A model generated the notes under the pieces. It did no database searches, was not told the DNA's origin, and was given only the letters and a program-made list of their open reading frames with translations. DNA of 64,000 nt from JAGIBJ01 sp032119595 (GTDB lineage: Bacteria; Actinomycetota; Thermoleophilia; Solirubrobacterales; Solirubrobacteraceae): the NCBI GenBank assembly GCA_032119595.1, contig JAUMBQ010000008.1, positions 248,001 to 312,000 on the forward strand, in the 5' to 3' direction. The translations under genes and the position numbers were made by a program. Positions 23,718-32,125 of the stretch are shown piece after piece (the stretch's first letter is position 1; each line of letters begins with the position of its first letter).

Positions 23718-24166
23718 TAGGCGACCTCAGGCCCGTCGTCGCGGCCACCGAGCTCGGTGACGCGGAGTTCGCGCACCGCGGTGCCCTCGGCGTCGTGCAG
23801 GCGCATGACGACGGTGCCGGCGCCCTCGTCAGCGACGCGCATCCAGCTCCCGCCCGTGGTCAGATGAAGGTAGAGGCGCTCGGCCGCGACTTGGTCGACC
23901 GGAGGGAGGCTCGCCGGAGCCGGAGCCGGAGCCGGAGCAAGCGCGAGGCCGGTCGGTGCCGGAACGGCCTGGAGCGGCGCGGGAGACGCGACACGAGCTG
24001 CCGAACGGGAGCCGGTGTTGGCATACGCGGCGAGGTCGTAGACCTCGGCGAACGCGGAGCCGTCGACACGGTCCGTTGAGCGGCGGCCACGGTTCACGGC
24101 ACCTTGAGTCCCGAGGGTCGCGGCGTCGAAGCCGATCAGGTTCCCCATCGTGGTGCTGCTGTCCAT
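23717..24166 (-). CDS. FlaG-like flagellar protein
   Basis: The ATG at 24166, behind GGAGG, gives 149 residues. A Pro/Ala-rich middle segment (A-P-A-P-A-P-A-P-A-S) leads to a C-terminal beta-rich domain of about 60 residues: L-Y-L-H-L-T-T-G-G-S-W-M-R-V-A-D, then V-V-M-R-L-H-D-A-E-G-T-A-V-R-E-L. This pattern, an aromatic/His start, a V-x-V-x-D core and a V-I-R-E-I-like end, resembles FlaG. FlaG genes commonly precede fliD and influence filament length. The call is supported mainly by the domain pattern and by the 1-nt overlap with fliD. Confidence 0.55.
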   Translation of the reverse strand: MDSSTTMGNLIGFDAATLGTQGAVNRGRRSTDRVDGSAFAEVYDLAAYANTGSRSAARVASPAPLQAVPAPTGLALAPAPAPAPASLPPVDQVAAERLYLHLTTGGSWMRVADEGAGTVVMRLHDAEGTAVRELRVTELGGRDDGPEVA

Positions 24167-24280
24167 GATCCGTGTTCCTCCTGGAAGTACGGCAGCGCCA
24201 TCCATTGGCGCCGCTTGCTCACCGAAATCGTTCCGGCTCTCCTGTGATCGCCCGTCCGTGCCCAGAACTGAAGGGACCAG

Positions 24281-24297
24281 TGGACGTTCGGTCCACG
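24281..24297. promoter_or_regulatory. Perfect inverted repeat upstream of the FlaG-like/fliD genes
   Basis: GTGGAC and GTCCAC flank a 5-nt spacer, about 115 nt before the FlaG-like start and inside the 167-nt gap after the glycosyltransferase gene. It could be an operator or a transcript hairpin. Confidence 0.35.
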
Positions 24298-24333
24298 TTT
24301 TGGCCGCGTCGGGCACCGATCTGGGCGCCCTGT

Positions 24334-26823
24334 TCATGCGGCGACGGCCTCAAGGATCCGGGTCGCAAACGCGTGATCCGGCTCCAACGTGAGGGCCTCC
24401 TGGGCGAGCGTCCTCGCGTCATCGAGCAGACCCTGCATGCGCGCGACCTCGGCCAGGCCGGCGTAGGCCGCAGCGTCAGGGCCGTCCTCGTTGACGGCGG
24501 CGATCCATTCCTCACCGGCAAGTTCCGTGAGCCCACGGCGCAGCAGCAGCATCGCGAGCACCTCGTGCTGGGTTCGGCGGTCGATCCCGGTTTCTGGAAG
24601 GAGCTCGACGAGATCGGCGAAGGCGTCTCCGGCACCGAGGCGCAAGAGCGCATCGAGGATCGGTGTCATGTGATCGATCGCGCGGCGCTCAAGTCCTTCG
24701 GCCGGCGTGCGATCGCCGGCTCGGCGAGCCGCCCAGGCGCGCAGGACCACCTTGTCCTCGTCACTGAGGCTGGATCCGTCGATCTGTGCGACGAGCGCTG
24801 CGCGTTGTTGCTCGAGTCCCTGGACGTCGTCGACTTCGAGAGCAAGGCGAGCGAACAGCGCGGTGCGAAGCGCCGGTCCGCCTACGCGCGGGTCGTCCGA
24901 CGGAACCTGCTCGGCCTGCTCGGCCGCTTCCAAGACGCGCCCTTGCACGAGGAGCGAGTCGGCCAGGGCGACACGGACGGCGCCGAAGGTGGGTCGACGC
25001 TTCAGCGCTTCGCCGAAGGCGCGCTCGGCCTGTTCGAAATGACCGCGCTCCTGGAAGTTCACGCCGACCATGAACCATCCTGACGGGGAGAGCCCCTGCT
25101 CAGCGGATGTGAGCTCAGTGAAGATGTCATCGGGCGACGCGCCGCTCGTGAGGAGCGCGGACACGAATGGATCGATCAGTCCGTAGTACGTCGGGGTATC
25201 CCGGCGAATCTTGCGCATGCGCTCGATCGCCGACGCCTCGTCCTTCTCGAGGAGGTCGAGCTGCGCGAGCCGCATCTGGGCGAGGTACGTGCCGCAGCCC
25301 ACCGTCGAGGAGTATTTGGCGGGCGCGTCGCCGATGGCCGCGCAGTGCTCGGCAAGTTCGCGACTGCGCGCGTAATCCTCCTGTTCGAAGGCCGCGAGCG
25401 ACTGCTCGAAGTACACGTCGGTGAAGTTCGGGAACCAGCCATGGATCTGCTCGGCCGCTGCCTCCAATGCCGCGTAGTCGCCATCCTGCCGCAGGGCGCG
25501 CACATAGCGTGAGCAGAGCGAGGGCACGAATCCGTACTCGGTCAGCCGCGGGTCATCGGCGGCCAGTTCCCAGGCCCGTCGCAGGTGCTCCAGCGACTTG
25601 TCCTCTTCGATGCCGGCGTATTCGGAGCCGAGGTTGAAGTGCAGGAAGGCGGTGTCCTCCCCTTCCTCGAGCTGACCGAGGAGTAGCTCGAGGTTGCGGT
25701 TGGTCTTCTCCTTCTCGACCCGGACGCTCCCGAGGTACCCGAAGTGGTCGATGCGGATGTCGGTGTGTTCCAGGCGGTCGGGCAGGTAGCCCGGCAGGTG
25801 TTGGGCCATCTGCTCGTGCACGGCGCCGGAGAAGCGGTAGTCGGGGCGATTGCGCACGATGCGCAGCGCGTTGTGCTTGGCGCTGGTGCCGTCGTCCAAG
25901 TCGCCGAGGTGGTTGATCTCCTCAACGTAGAAGGCCTCGCGCCACGTCTTACCGAGCAGCGGGCGCATCTTCAGCGCGTCCTGCGCCACGAACACCTCGT
26001 CGGCGTCGAGGATGAGAAGCCAATCGCCGGTGGCCGCGCCCAGGCCAACGTTGCGCGCCTCACCGAAGTTGCCGGTCCAAGTGAAGTGGAGCACGGTCGC
26101 GCCGTAGGACTCGGCAATCTCGACCGTTCGGTCGCGGGAGCCGGTGTCGACAATGATCATCTCGTCGACGGCGTCCTTCACGGCCTCCAGGCACTGCGGG
26201 AGCATCTCCTCCTCGTCGCGCACGATCATGCACAGGCTTATCCGGAGGCCTTCGGCGGGCCGCACGAGCGGCGCGATCGCGCGCAAGCGATCACGGAGGC
26301 GCGGCAGCTGGCTGGTGACGCGTGCTGGAAGGCCTTTGACCTTTGCTTTGGCGCGCCTGCGCGCCAAAGCCGTCGCGATCGAGTCGCCGATCTCGGGCAA
26401 CTCGGGGCAGAGGTCCGCGGCCGCACGGAGGAGGTCTTCGCCCTCGCGGTAGAGCCCGAGCTCGACGCAGAGCACGCCGCCGTAGCCGGCGAGCGTCGGC
26501 TCGCGCGGATCCTCTTCCAGCCAGGTAGCAAGCGCCTTCAGCGACGCGAGAATCGTGAGCGCGACTTGCTCGGGTGTCGCGTTCTTCCGAACTTGGAAGC
26601 CGCGCTCAAGCGACTTGATCCGGGCGTGGTGGCGACGGTGCACGTGGTCGATGTCAGCGATCGAGGCGAGCGCACTCGCATAGCCATCGATGTCGCCGTG
26701 GGCGAGCGTGTGCTCGGCCCGCAGCACGACCTGTTGGGTCTGCAGCGCGAGCCGGTCAGCATCGCTGAGGCTGTCGAGGGCCGCGTCCGACGGCCCGCTG
26801 GGATCGTGCTCGTTCAGTGCCAT
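24334..26823 (-). CDS. GT2 glycosyltransferase with TPR repeats, putative flagellin glycosyltransferase
   Basis: This 829-residue protein has a helical N-terminal region, then a GT-A domain at about residues 193-330. The GT-A domain has I-S-L-C-M-I-V-R-D-E-E-E-M-L, D-E-M-I-I-V-D-T-G-S-R-D-R-T, F-G-E-A-R-N-V-G-L and the DxD motif L-I-L-D-A-D-E-V. From about residue 395 to the end it consists of TPR-like helical pairs. The same arrangement occurs in SunS-like and flagellin O-glycosyltransferases, where TPRs hold the protein acceptor. Lying between the FlaG/FliD/FliS genes and a glycan operon, it is a good candidate for glycosylating flagellin or another axial protein. The acceptor is inference. 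Confidence 0.75.
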   Translation of the reverse strand: MALNEHDPSGPSDAALDSLSDADRLALQTQQVVLRAEHTLAHGDIDGYASALASIADIDHVHRRHHARIKSLERGFQVRKNATPEQVALTILASLKALATWLEEDPREPTLAGYGGVLCVELGLYREGEDLLRAAADLCPELPEIGDSIATALARRRAKAKVKGLPARVTSQLPRLRDRLRAIAPLVRPAEGLRISLCMIVRDEEEMLPQCLEAVKDAVDEMIIVDTGSRDRTVEIAESYGATVLHFTWTGNFGEARNVGLGAATGDWLLILDADEVFVAQDALKMRPLLGKTWREAFYVEEINHLGDLDDGTSAKHNALRIVRNRPDYRFSGAVHEQMAQHLPGYLPDRLEHTDIRIDHFGYLGSVRVEKEKTNRNLELLLGQLEEGEDTAFLHFNLGSEYAGIEEDKSLEHLRRAWELAADDPRLTEYGFVPSLCSRYVRALRQDGDYAALEAAAEQIHGWFPNFTDVYFEQSLAAFEQEDYARSRELAEHCAAIGDAPAKYSSTVGCGTYLAQMRLAQLDLLEKDEASAIERMRKIRRDTPTYYGLIDPFVSALLTSGASPDDIFTELTSAEQGLSPSGWFMVGVNFQERGHFEQAERAFGEALKRRPTFGAVRVALADSLLVQGRVLEAAEQAEQVPSDDPRVGGPALRTALFARLALEVDDVQGLEQQRAALVAQIDGSSLSDEDKVVLRAWAARRAGDRTPAEGLERRAIDHMTPILDALLRLGAGDAFADLVELLPETGIDRRTQHEVLAMLLLRRGLTELAGEEWIAAVNEDGPDAAAYAGLAEVARMQGLLDDARTLAQEALTLEPDHAFATRILEAVAA

Positions 26824-26952
26824 CGTCTTTTCAGTCGGCAGAATCGGCCGTCCCTGAAGTCCAGCGCGGCTGAGCAGACCAGCCTGGCACCGGCATTCAA
26901 TGGCCCAGATACCGGGGAAAAGGGCGCGTTCTTGGACTCGGTGGTCGTTGCG

Positions 26953-27726
26953 CTACGTCTGGACGGTGGAGGCCTCTGCGAAGCGTTGTGCGTCGCGCTT
27001 CAGCGCATCGGCGAGTCCTCCCGGTGCGCGCCCGGCGGTGCGGGCGCTCGTGCGCACGATCACGGCGGCGTCCCGAAGCACGGGAATGCCAAGCGCGCGG
27101 CATCGCTCCCAGAGCGCCTGGTCCTCGAGCGCGACGGGCGTCGGGAGTGGGCCGAGCGCCTGGAGCGTGTCAGCGCGAAACGCCAGGTTCGAGCCAGCAA
27201 AATGCGGGTGCGGCGCGGCCGCCTCGTCTGCGGGCAGTGCAGCATGTCGAGCCAACAGACGCTCCGCCCTGGCCAGGGCGACGCGCCGGTCTACGCCGCG
27301 CTCCAAGTGCACATCACCAGCGATGACCCGGTGACCAGCGTCGAGCCGGGTGTGGAGGACTGCGAGCCAGTCTGGTGCGACGCGCGAATCAGCATCGGTG
27401 GTCGCGATCAGCGCGTCGGCGCACCCCGCGGCTGCAAGCGCATGCTCGAACCCGACCCGCCGGGCCCAGCCCACGCCGGCGGCGCGGCCCGCGATCACGG
27501 TGTGCCGGTCCGACCAGGACCTCAGCAACGCCTCGGCCAGACGCGCGGTGGCATCGGACGAGCCGTCATCCACGACCACGACGTGCACATCGCCCTGGAC
27601 CGCCCCACCCGCCACGCGCAAGGCGGCCAGGCACGCTTCGATGCGATCGGCTTCGTCGAGCGCCGGGACAACCACCCACGACGGTCTGGAGCCCGCTCTC
27701 CCCAGCGCCGGACCCGGCTGCATCAA
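26953..27726 (-). CDS. GT2-family glycosyltransferase
   Basis: This 257-residue GT-A protein has V-V-V-P-A-L-D-E-A-D-R-I near residue 18, V-V-V-D-D-G-S-S-D-A-T and G-W-A-R-R-V-G-F-E-H-A. The DxD-like metal site is A-T-T-D-A-D-S-R-V, followed by G-S-N-L-A-F-R and L-E-D-Q-A-L-W. No membrane helix is seen, so it is probably cytosolic. It is the last gene of a five-gene operon in which each gene overlaps the next by 4 nt (here 27723-27726), implying a shared pathway with the deacetylase and methyltransferase upstream. Confidence 0.85.
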   Translation of the reverse strand: MMQPGPALGRAGSRPSWVVVPALDEADRIEACLAALRVAGGAVQGDVHVVVVDDGSSDATARLAEALLRSWSDRHTVIAGRAAGVGWARRVGFEHALAAAGCADALIATTDADSRVAPDWLAVLHTRLDAGHRVIAGDVHLERGVDRRVALARAERLLARHAALPADEAAAPHPHFAGSNLAFRADTLQALGPLPTPVALEDQALWERCRALGIPVLRDAAVIVRTSARTAGRAPGGLADALKRDAQRFAEASTVQT

Positions 27727-28304
27727 CGCACTCGCTCAAAGACGTCGAGACGGTATTCGGCGCCCTCGCTGCCGTTCCCGGTGACGCGCGTGAGCGCCTT
27801 CAGCGCGGCGAGGTCAGCGTGAACGAGGTCGGCCGAACGCGGACGCTCCGGCCCTGGCTTGCGCCAGTGAACGGCGACAAGCCGCCCGGCAGGAGCCATC
27901 CACCCAGGGAGCAACCGCAGCGTCATCCGATACGACGGCTCATCGAGGTAATAGAGGATCTCGGACGCGACGACGAGGTCGTACGGCCCGGGCGGGACCG
28001 CTTGGGGAACAAGCCCCTCAACGACCGACGCCCCATGGACCGCGGCAAGCCGAGCACGCGCCAGGGCGGCTGCCGCCGGGACGGCCTCGACCGCGACAAC
28101 GGCGTCACCACGTGATGCGAGCGCCTCCGCCAGAACACCGTTGGCTGCGCCGAGTTCAAGGATCCGGCCGCGACGCTCCGGACCGCACGCCTCCAAGGTC
28201 GCCGCGCGCTTCGCCTTCTCGTACGCGCTCGTACGCATGTTCCACGGGTCGGGATTGGCTCGGAAGCGCCGCTCGTATTCGGCGAGGAGGTCCTGGTCCG
28301 TCAC
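27723..28304 (-). CDS. NodS-like SAM-dependent methyltransferase
   Basis: This 193-residue class I methyltransferase has the N-terminal D-P-W-N-M-R-T-S-A-Y-E-K-A-K, a signature of the NodS/SAM family. Motif I is I-L-E-L-G-A-A-N-G-V-L-A, and Y-D-L-V-V-A-S-E-I-L-Y-Y-L follows. NodS N-methylates the deacetylated amino sugar of lipochitooligosaccharides. Here a NodB-type deacetylase lies two genes upstream in the same operon, which makes an N-methylated amino sugar a reasonable product by inference. It overlaps both neighbours by 4 nt. Confidence 0.82.
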   Translation of the reverse strand: MTDQDLLAEYERRFRANPDPWNMRTSAYEKAKRAATLEACGPERRGRILELGAANGVLAEALASRGDAVVAVEAVPAAAALARARLAAVHGASVVEGLVPQAVPPGPYDLVVASEILYYLDEPSYRMTLRLLPGWMAPAGRLVAVHWRKPGPERPRSADLVHADLAALKALTRVTGNGSEGAEYRLDVFERVR

Positions 28305-29326
28305 GCGACCGCCCCCGTGACCAGGGCCCGCCCACGGCGCTGTGCGACCGGTCCCAGGCGATGCTGGAGCAAGAGCACGTCGAGCCCCTCCCTGGCCGCA
28401 GCGAGTTCGGCGTCGGCAACGAGGCCGCGCGATCCCGTCAGCTCGGCAGCGTCAGCGATGACCGCGCGGATCCGGGCCGTCAGCTCCAGACGCATCGCCG
28501 CGACGGCGGACGCAGGCGTCGGTCCACCGTCGTGGGCTCGTTCAACCGCCGTGAGTGCAGCCGCCAGCCAGGTGTCGACCGTTGCTCGTGCAGCGTCGAT
28601 GCGCCCGAGGCGTTCCAAGTCCGCATCTCCCGGATCTCGCGCAGCAACATGCGCGACCACGCGCCGCACGATCGTGTCGACACCCCCGGCCCAAACGGCT
28701 GAGCTGCGCAGCGCATCGCCACTGATCCACGGATCTTCGCTCAGCGACCCCTCCTCGCCGAGGACCGCAAGGACCGGCGCGCCGGTGAACGTGACCAGAT
28801 CGCTGCGACTCTCGCGCAGCGCTGAGCCGACGAACCATTCGCGGTCAATCTCGACCGTTCCGATCGCACGCAGATCGACCAGCACGGGCAGGATCGGAGG
28901 GCCGTCCGGTGTGCGGCGCACCAGCACGATGGCCTGGTCGAGCAAACCGGCACCGGAACAGAATGCCTTTGCCCCCGTGATCACTGGCCCGCCCGGGCCA
29001 TGGCCGAGCACGGCCGGGGCGCCGTCGCCTGGCGCCGGGTCAGCTCCCCAGACACCCAGCGCCAGCCGCGCAGCAGCGATGGCGGCGCGCTCGTCGCTGC
29101 CGACATCTTGGGGGCGATGACGCAGGAGCCGCTCGACCGCGTTGCGGTGCCCGTCGAAGACACGTCCGAGGGCGAGGCTCGTCCCTGCGACGGCACGGAC
29201 AGCGGCGAGTTCCTCGGCTCGGTCGCGGAACGCGTCGCCCGTGAGGAGACCGCGGTCCCTGAGATCCTCCCACCCCGCTCCGAGGGGGTCGGTCGAGGGC
29301 ATCGTGTCGCGCTGCTGAGTACTCAT
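28301..29326 (-). CDS. Acyl-CoA dehydrogenase-like protein
   Basis: The ATG at 29326 overlaps the deacetylase stop (ATGA) and gives 341 residues. The acyl-CoA dehydrogenase middle domain is suggested by V-I-T-G-A-K-A-F-C-S-G-A-G, and the C-terminal helical bundle by A-A-R-A-T-V-D-T-W-L-A-A-A-L and A-E-L-T-G-S-R-G-L. It is shorter than catabolic enzymes (about 380), and no clear catalytic Glu can be placed. Acyl-CoA-dehydrogenase-like proteins with glycosyltransferases and NodS-type methyltransferases are, as I recall, found together in several bacterial phyla, but their reaction is not known to me. Confidence 0.7.
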   Translation of the reverse strand: MSTQQRDTMPSTDPLGAGWEDLRDRGLLTGDAFRDRAEELAAVRAVAGTSLALGRVFDGHRNAVERLLRHRPQDVGSDERAAIAAARLALGVWGADPAPGDGAPAVLGHGPGGPVITGAKAFCSGAGLLDQAIVLVRRTPDGPPILPVLVDLRAIGTVEIDREWFVGSALRESRSDLVTFTGAPVLAVLGEEGSLSEDPWISGDALRSSAVWAGGVDTIVRRVVAHVAARDPGDADLERLGRIDAARATVDTWLAAALTAVERAHDGGPTPASAVAAMRLELTARIRAVIADAAELTGSRGLVADAELAAAREGLDVLLLQHRLGPVAQRRGRALVTGAVA

Positions 29327-30036
29327 CGAAGCATCTCCAGCGGTGCGTCCACAGCCTCGGCACCCGCACCAGCAGACGGAAGGGTCGTGGTGGGTGTGCT
29401 CGGCAGCCGCGCCGCGCAGAGGGCCTGGGGGTCCGGGAGTGCGACGACCGGCGTGCCGGCCGTGTCGGCGCCGTCGATCGCCCACTTCGTCAGTGCGAGG
29501 GTGTTGGCGATGCCAGGCCGATCCGCACCAGGGCCACGCCCGTCATGCAGCAGCACCACTCCGCCCAGCTTGGCGGCTTGACGCAAACCCCGACCCTGAT
29601 CGCTCGGCCCGTCCCCGCGCCAGTCGTGCGTATCGACGTTCCAGCCCACGATCCGCAGGTTGTGCGCCGAAGCCACCGAGTCCGTGGACGCACCGGGGCG
29701 GCCCCAGGGCAGGCGCCACCAACGCGGCTCGATCCCAGCCGAATGCAGGCTCTGGAGCGCGGCGGACGTATCCCCTGCGAGCGCCTCATGGGTTGAAACC
29801 CTGTGGTCCAGATGGGCATCGCCATGGAGCTCAACGCGATGACCGGCCGACTTGATCGCGGCGACGAGGGCGGGGTGTGCACGAACGGCAGCGCCGAGCA
29901 CAAAGAACGTGGCCTGGGCTTCAGCGTGAGCGAGCACCTCCAGCACCTGAGGCGTCCAGTCCGGGTCCGGACCGTCGTCATAGGTGAGATGCAGCGAACC
30001 TGAACTCGCGGCCGGTGGCTGATGCCAATCGGTCAT
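29323..30036 (-). CDS. NodB-type polysaccharide deacetylase
   Basis: This 237-residue carbohydrate esterase family 4 protein shows all motifs. Motif 1 is L-T-Y-D-D-G-P-D-P (catalytic and metal Asp). Motif 2 is H-G-D-A-H-L-D-H, with two metal His and a changed middle compared with H-(S/T)-x-x-H. Motif 3 is R-L-P-W-G-R-P, motif 4 is D-T-H-D-W-R-G, and motif 5 is V-L-L-H-D-G. It removes N-acetyl groups from amino sugars. There is no signal peptide or TM segment, so the substrate is probably a cytosolic sugar or lipid-linked intermediate rather than cell-wall peptidoglycan. The start at 30036 overlaps the GpgS-type gene by 4 nt. Confidence 0.88.
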   Translation of the reverse strand: MTDWHQPPAASSGSLHLTYDDGPDPDWTPQVLEVLAHAEAQATFFVLGAAVRAHPALVAAIKSAGHRVELHGDAHLDHRVSTHEALAGDTSAALQSLHSAGIEPRWWRLPWGRPGASTDSVASAHNLRIVGWNVDTHDWRGDGPSDQGRGLRQAAKLGGVVLLHDGRGPGADRPGIANTLALTKWAIDGADTAGTPVVALPDPQALCAARLPSTPTTTLPSAGAGAEAVDAPLEMLR

Positions 30037-30932
30037 GCCGCGGCCCCTGAGGCCCGCACCGATCGCGCGCCAGCAAACTCCGCGCGCAGCGGGTGAGCAT
30101 GCAGCCCGTTCAGCACCGTCGCCATCGGCGGACGCTCGACCAGCGCCGTCCCAAACGCATCGACTCCGCCTCGGTCCAAGATGGCCGCAGCCACCGCTTC
30201 GGCCATCGGCCCGAGTTGATCGAGCGGCCGATGCCGGTTTTGCCGCACGCCGGTCTCGACCTGAGCCATGCGCTCCAAACCGATCGTGCGCCACACATCG
30301 ATCAGGACCGCCACATCGACGGAATAGCCCATCGCAAACGGGATCTCCTTGAGGACCTCCGTGCGCGCCGCGAACTCGCCAGCGAGCGGCTGATTGAACG
30401 CGCGCAACGGCGGGATCAGCGCCCCGAGCATCGGCTTGGCCGTGAGCTCCGTGACGCGCCCGCCGCCCGTCGGCAAGACCACGCCATGGCTGGCAAGCGG
30501 TCGGCGGTAGGAGGCCTTCGCGAAGTCATATTCGTCGAGCACCACGGCAGCGATGAGGTCAGTCGCCAGCTGCCGCTGGAACCCGATCGTGTCGCCGTCG
30601 ACGAACACCACCACGTCCTCGTCGACGACCGCGAGCGAGCGCCACAGCGCGTCGCCCTTCCCGAGGACGGGACCAAACTCGGGGAGCACCGCTGCTTGCG
30701 CATGGACCTCGGCTCCGGCACGCTCAGCGATCGTCGCCGTCTCGTCGCAGGAGTCGTCCATCACGATCACTCGATCGATGGCCCCGGCACGGCGGAGCGC
30801 CAGCAGCTCGCTGCAGATCGCGCCGATCGTCGCCGCTTCGTCGACCGTCGGCACACACACGGCAATGGAGTGCTCACGCACCGCTGCAAGGCGCGCGGTC
30901 ACGTCGCCGTACGAAGTCTTGGAACACAGCAT
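30033..30932 (-). CDS. gpgS: Glucosyl-3-phosphoglycerate synthase-like GT2 (GT81 type)
   Basis: This 299-residue glycosyltransferase has the GpgS blocks V-P-T-V-D-E-A-A-T-I, L-P-E-F-G-P-V-L-G-K-G-D-A-L-W-R-S-L, the metal motif F-V-D-G-D-T, and S-Y-R-R-P-L. These are followed by G-G-G-R-V-T-E-L-T-A-K-P and Q-P-L-A-G-E-F-A. GpgS transfers glucose from a nucleotide donor to 3-phosphoglycerate, giving the primer of methylglucose lipopolysaccharides in mycobacteria and of glucosylglycerate elsewhere. It is the first gene of the five-gene operon. Substrate identity is by family; the D-D-S replacing D-S-G/D-D-G after strand beta-2 is a small deviation. Confidence 0.82.
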   Translation of the reverse strand: MLCSKTSYGDVTARLAAVREHSIAVCVPTVDEAATIGAICSELLALRRAGAIDRVIVMDDSCDETATIAERAGAEVHAQAAVLPEFGPVLGKGDALWRSLAVVDEDVVVFVDGDTIGFQRQLATDLIAAVVLDEYDFAKASYRRPLASHGVVLPTGGGRVTELTAKPMLGALIPPLRAFNQPLAGEFAARTEVLKEIPFAMGYSVDVAVLIDVWRTIGLERMAQVETGVRQNRHRPLDQLGPMAEAVAAAILDRGGVDAFGTALVERPPMATVLNGLHAHPLRAEFAGARSVRASGAAA

Positions 30933-31068
30933 CGGTGCTGCCGACGCTAGCCAAGCAGCTGCCGATTTCCGCCCAACGACGGCCAGTCGTGGCGGTCAGG
31001 GACGGGCGCGCCGGCGGTCAGGGACGGGCGCGTACGCGATGCACACGCGGCAACCCTCCAGCCCGTGC

Positions 31069-31374
31069 TCAGGGGCCCGGTGGCGACTGCTCGGCCCGGG
31101 CCGCGATCTCCAGGCCGCGAGCCCAGATCAGGACCTCCGCCACGGCGCGGTAGAGCTCCGGCGGGATCTCGGCGTCAACCGGGAGCCGGGAGAGCGCTTC
31201 AGCGAGCGGCCCGTCGTGCTGCACCGGGACGTTGTTCTCACGCGCGATCGCCTCAATGCGATCGGCCGCGGCACCAGCACCTGCGGCCACGACCGTCGGT
31301 GCGGTCCCGCCGCCGTAATGGAGCGCTGCAGCACGCCGTGGCTTGGACGGCTTGCCGGTGTCAGGCGCTGACAT
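31069..31374 (-). CDS. FlhB C-terminal-domain homologue (FlhX/YlqH type)
   Basis: The ATG at 31374 gives 101 residues resembling only the cytoplasmic domain of FlhB: A-A-A-L-H-Y-G-G-G-T-A-P-T-V-V-A-A-G, then I-A-R-E-N-N-V-P-V, L-A-E-A-L and I-P-P-E-L-Y-R-A-V-A-E-V-L. The N-P-T-H autocleavage loop of FlhB is replaced by Y-G-G-G-T-A-P, so it is not self-cleaving in the known way. Such stand-alone proteins can partly replace the FlhB C-domain or modulate export switching. It overlaps the FliK-like gene by 14 nt, the same pairing as ylqG-ylqH in Bacillus. Confidence 0.8.
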   Translation of the reverse strand: MSAPDTGKPSKPRRAAALHYGGGTAPTVVAAGAGAAADRIEAIARENNVPVQHDGPLAEALSRLPVDAEIPPELYRAVAEVLIWARGLEIAARAEQSPPGP

Positions 31375-32047
31375 TGATGACCTCGGCGGTTCGGCCACCG
31401 GTCGACAACGCGACGGGGCGGTCGGTTGCTGCCACAAGCGCGGCACGGAGTTCGGCCACCGACGCGCGCATCCGCGCGATCGGTTCCCCGGCCTGACCGA
31501 GCACGGTCGCCTCGAGCTTGTCGGCCTCTAGCCGCAGGACCACATCCATCCGGCCCAGCGTCTGGGAGTCGTACCGCACGACCATCGATCGCGTGCGTTC
31601 TCGCTCGACGGTGGAGCCGCCGTCATCGCGCCCAAGATCGGGGTCGAGCCACATGCGCGCCTGCGCACCGCCCGGCATCTGCAGCGCCCCCCAGGGCGTC
31701 GCAGCGGTCACGGCGTTCTGACTCGCCTGCTGGGTCTGCTGCAGAGCGTTCGCTGCCTCCGGCCCCTCGGTGGCCGCGGTCTTCAGCACCTGGAGCACGA
31801 GCTTGTCGGCCGACGCCTCGGTGACCTGGAACTTCAGCGCGACGCCGGTCGGGACATCACCGGGAAGCTGCGCCGGAATGCGTACGCCGTCGACCATCAG
31901 CATCCGCATGCCGTCGGGCATCATCGTCACGCGCCCGCCCAGCACCTCGCCGACGCGCAGCGGCTGCGTCGGCGCACCGGGCATCTCGGCGGTCACCTGA
32001 CGCATCAGGTCGCGCAGGAGCGCGGCGGTTACGGCAGGAGTGGCCAC
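31361..32047 (-). CDS. FliK-like flagellar hook-length control domain protein
   Basis: This 228-residue protein, started by GTG at 32047, has a C-terminal region like the FliK C-terminal domain: Y-D-S-Q-T-L-G-R-M-D-V-V-L-R-L, then L-E-A-T-V-L-G-Q-A-G-E, then L-R-A-A-L-V-A-A-T. The N-terminal half has beta-strand-rich segments (V-L-G-G-R-V-T-M-M, then V-A-L-K-F-Q-V-T-E). It pairs with the FlhB-C homologue downstream, as FliK interacts with FlhB-C during specificity switching. It is much shorter than the main FliK at 12158 and lacks its long extended region. Confidence 0.65.
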   Translation of the reverse strand: MATPAVTAALLRDLMRQVTAEMPGAPTQPLRVGEVLGGRVTMMPDGMRMLMVDGVRIPAQLPGDVPTGVALKFQVTEASADKLVLQVLKTAATEGPEAANALQQTQQASQNAVTAATPWGALQMPGGAQARMWLDPDLGRDDGGSTVERERTRSMVVRYDSQTLGRMDVVLRLEADKLEATVLGQAGEPIARMRASVAELRAALVAATDRPVALSTGGRTAEVINVSA

Positions 32048-32054
32048 GACCGGG

Positions 32055-32062
32055 TTATCGGC
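32055..32062 (-). promoter_or_regulatory. GCCGATAA, possible sigma-28-type -10 element
   Basis: On the minus strand the octamer equals the classical flagellar sigma-28 -10 sequence. It ends 7 nt before the GTG of the FliK-like gene, so a transcript would begin at or just before the start codon, which would make it leaderless. No matching -35 (TAAA-type) is seen at the usual distance, so the match may be chance. Confidence 0.25.
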
Positions 32063-32125
32063 AGCACGTCCAACTGGATGAACCTCTTCTCAAGTTCGCT
32101 CGACGGGACGCCGACTCTGGGAAGG

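Noticed and set aside
26953..30932. Nod-factor (lipochitooligosaccharide) biosynthesis operon
   Set aside because: NodB- and NodS-like proteins are present, but there is no NodA acyltransferase, no membrane-bound NodC chitin synthase and no nod box. The first enzyme is GpgS-type.
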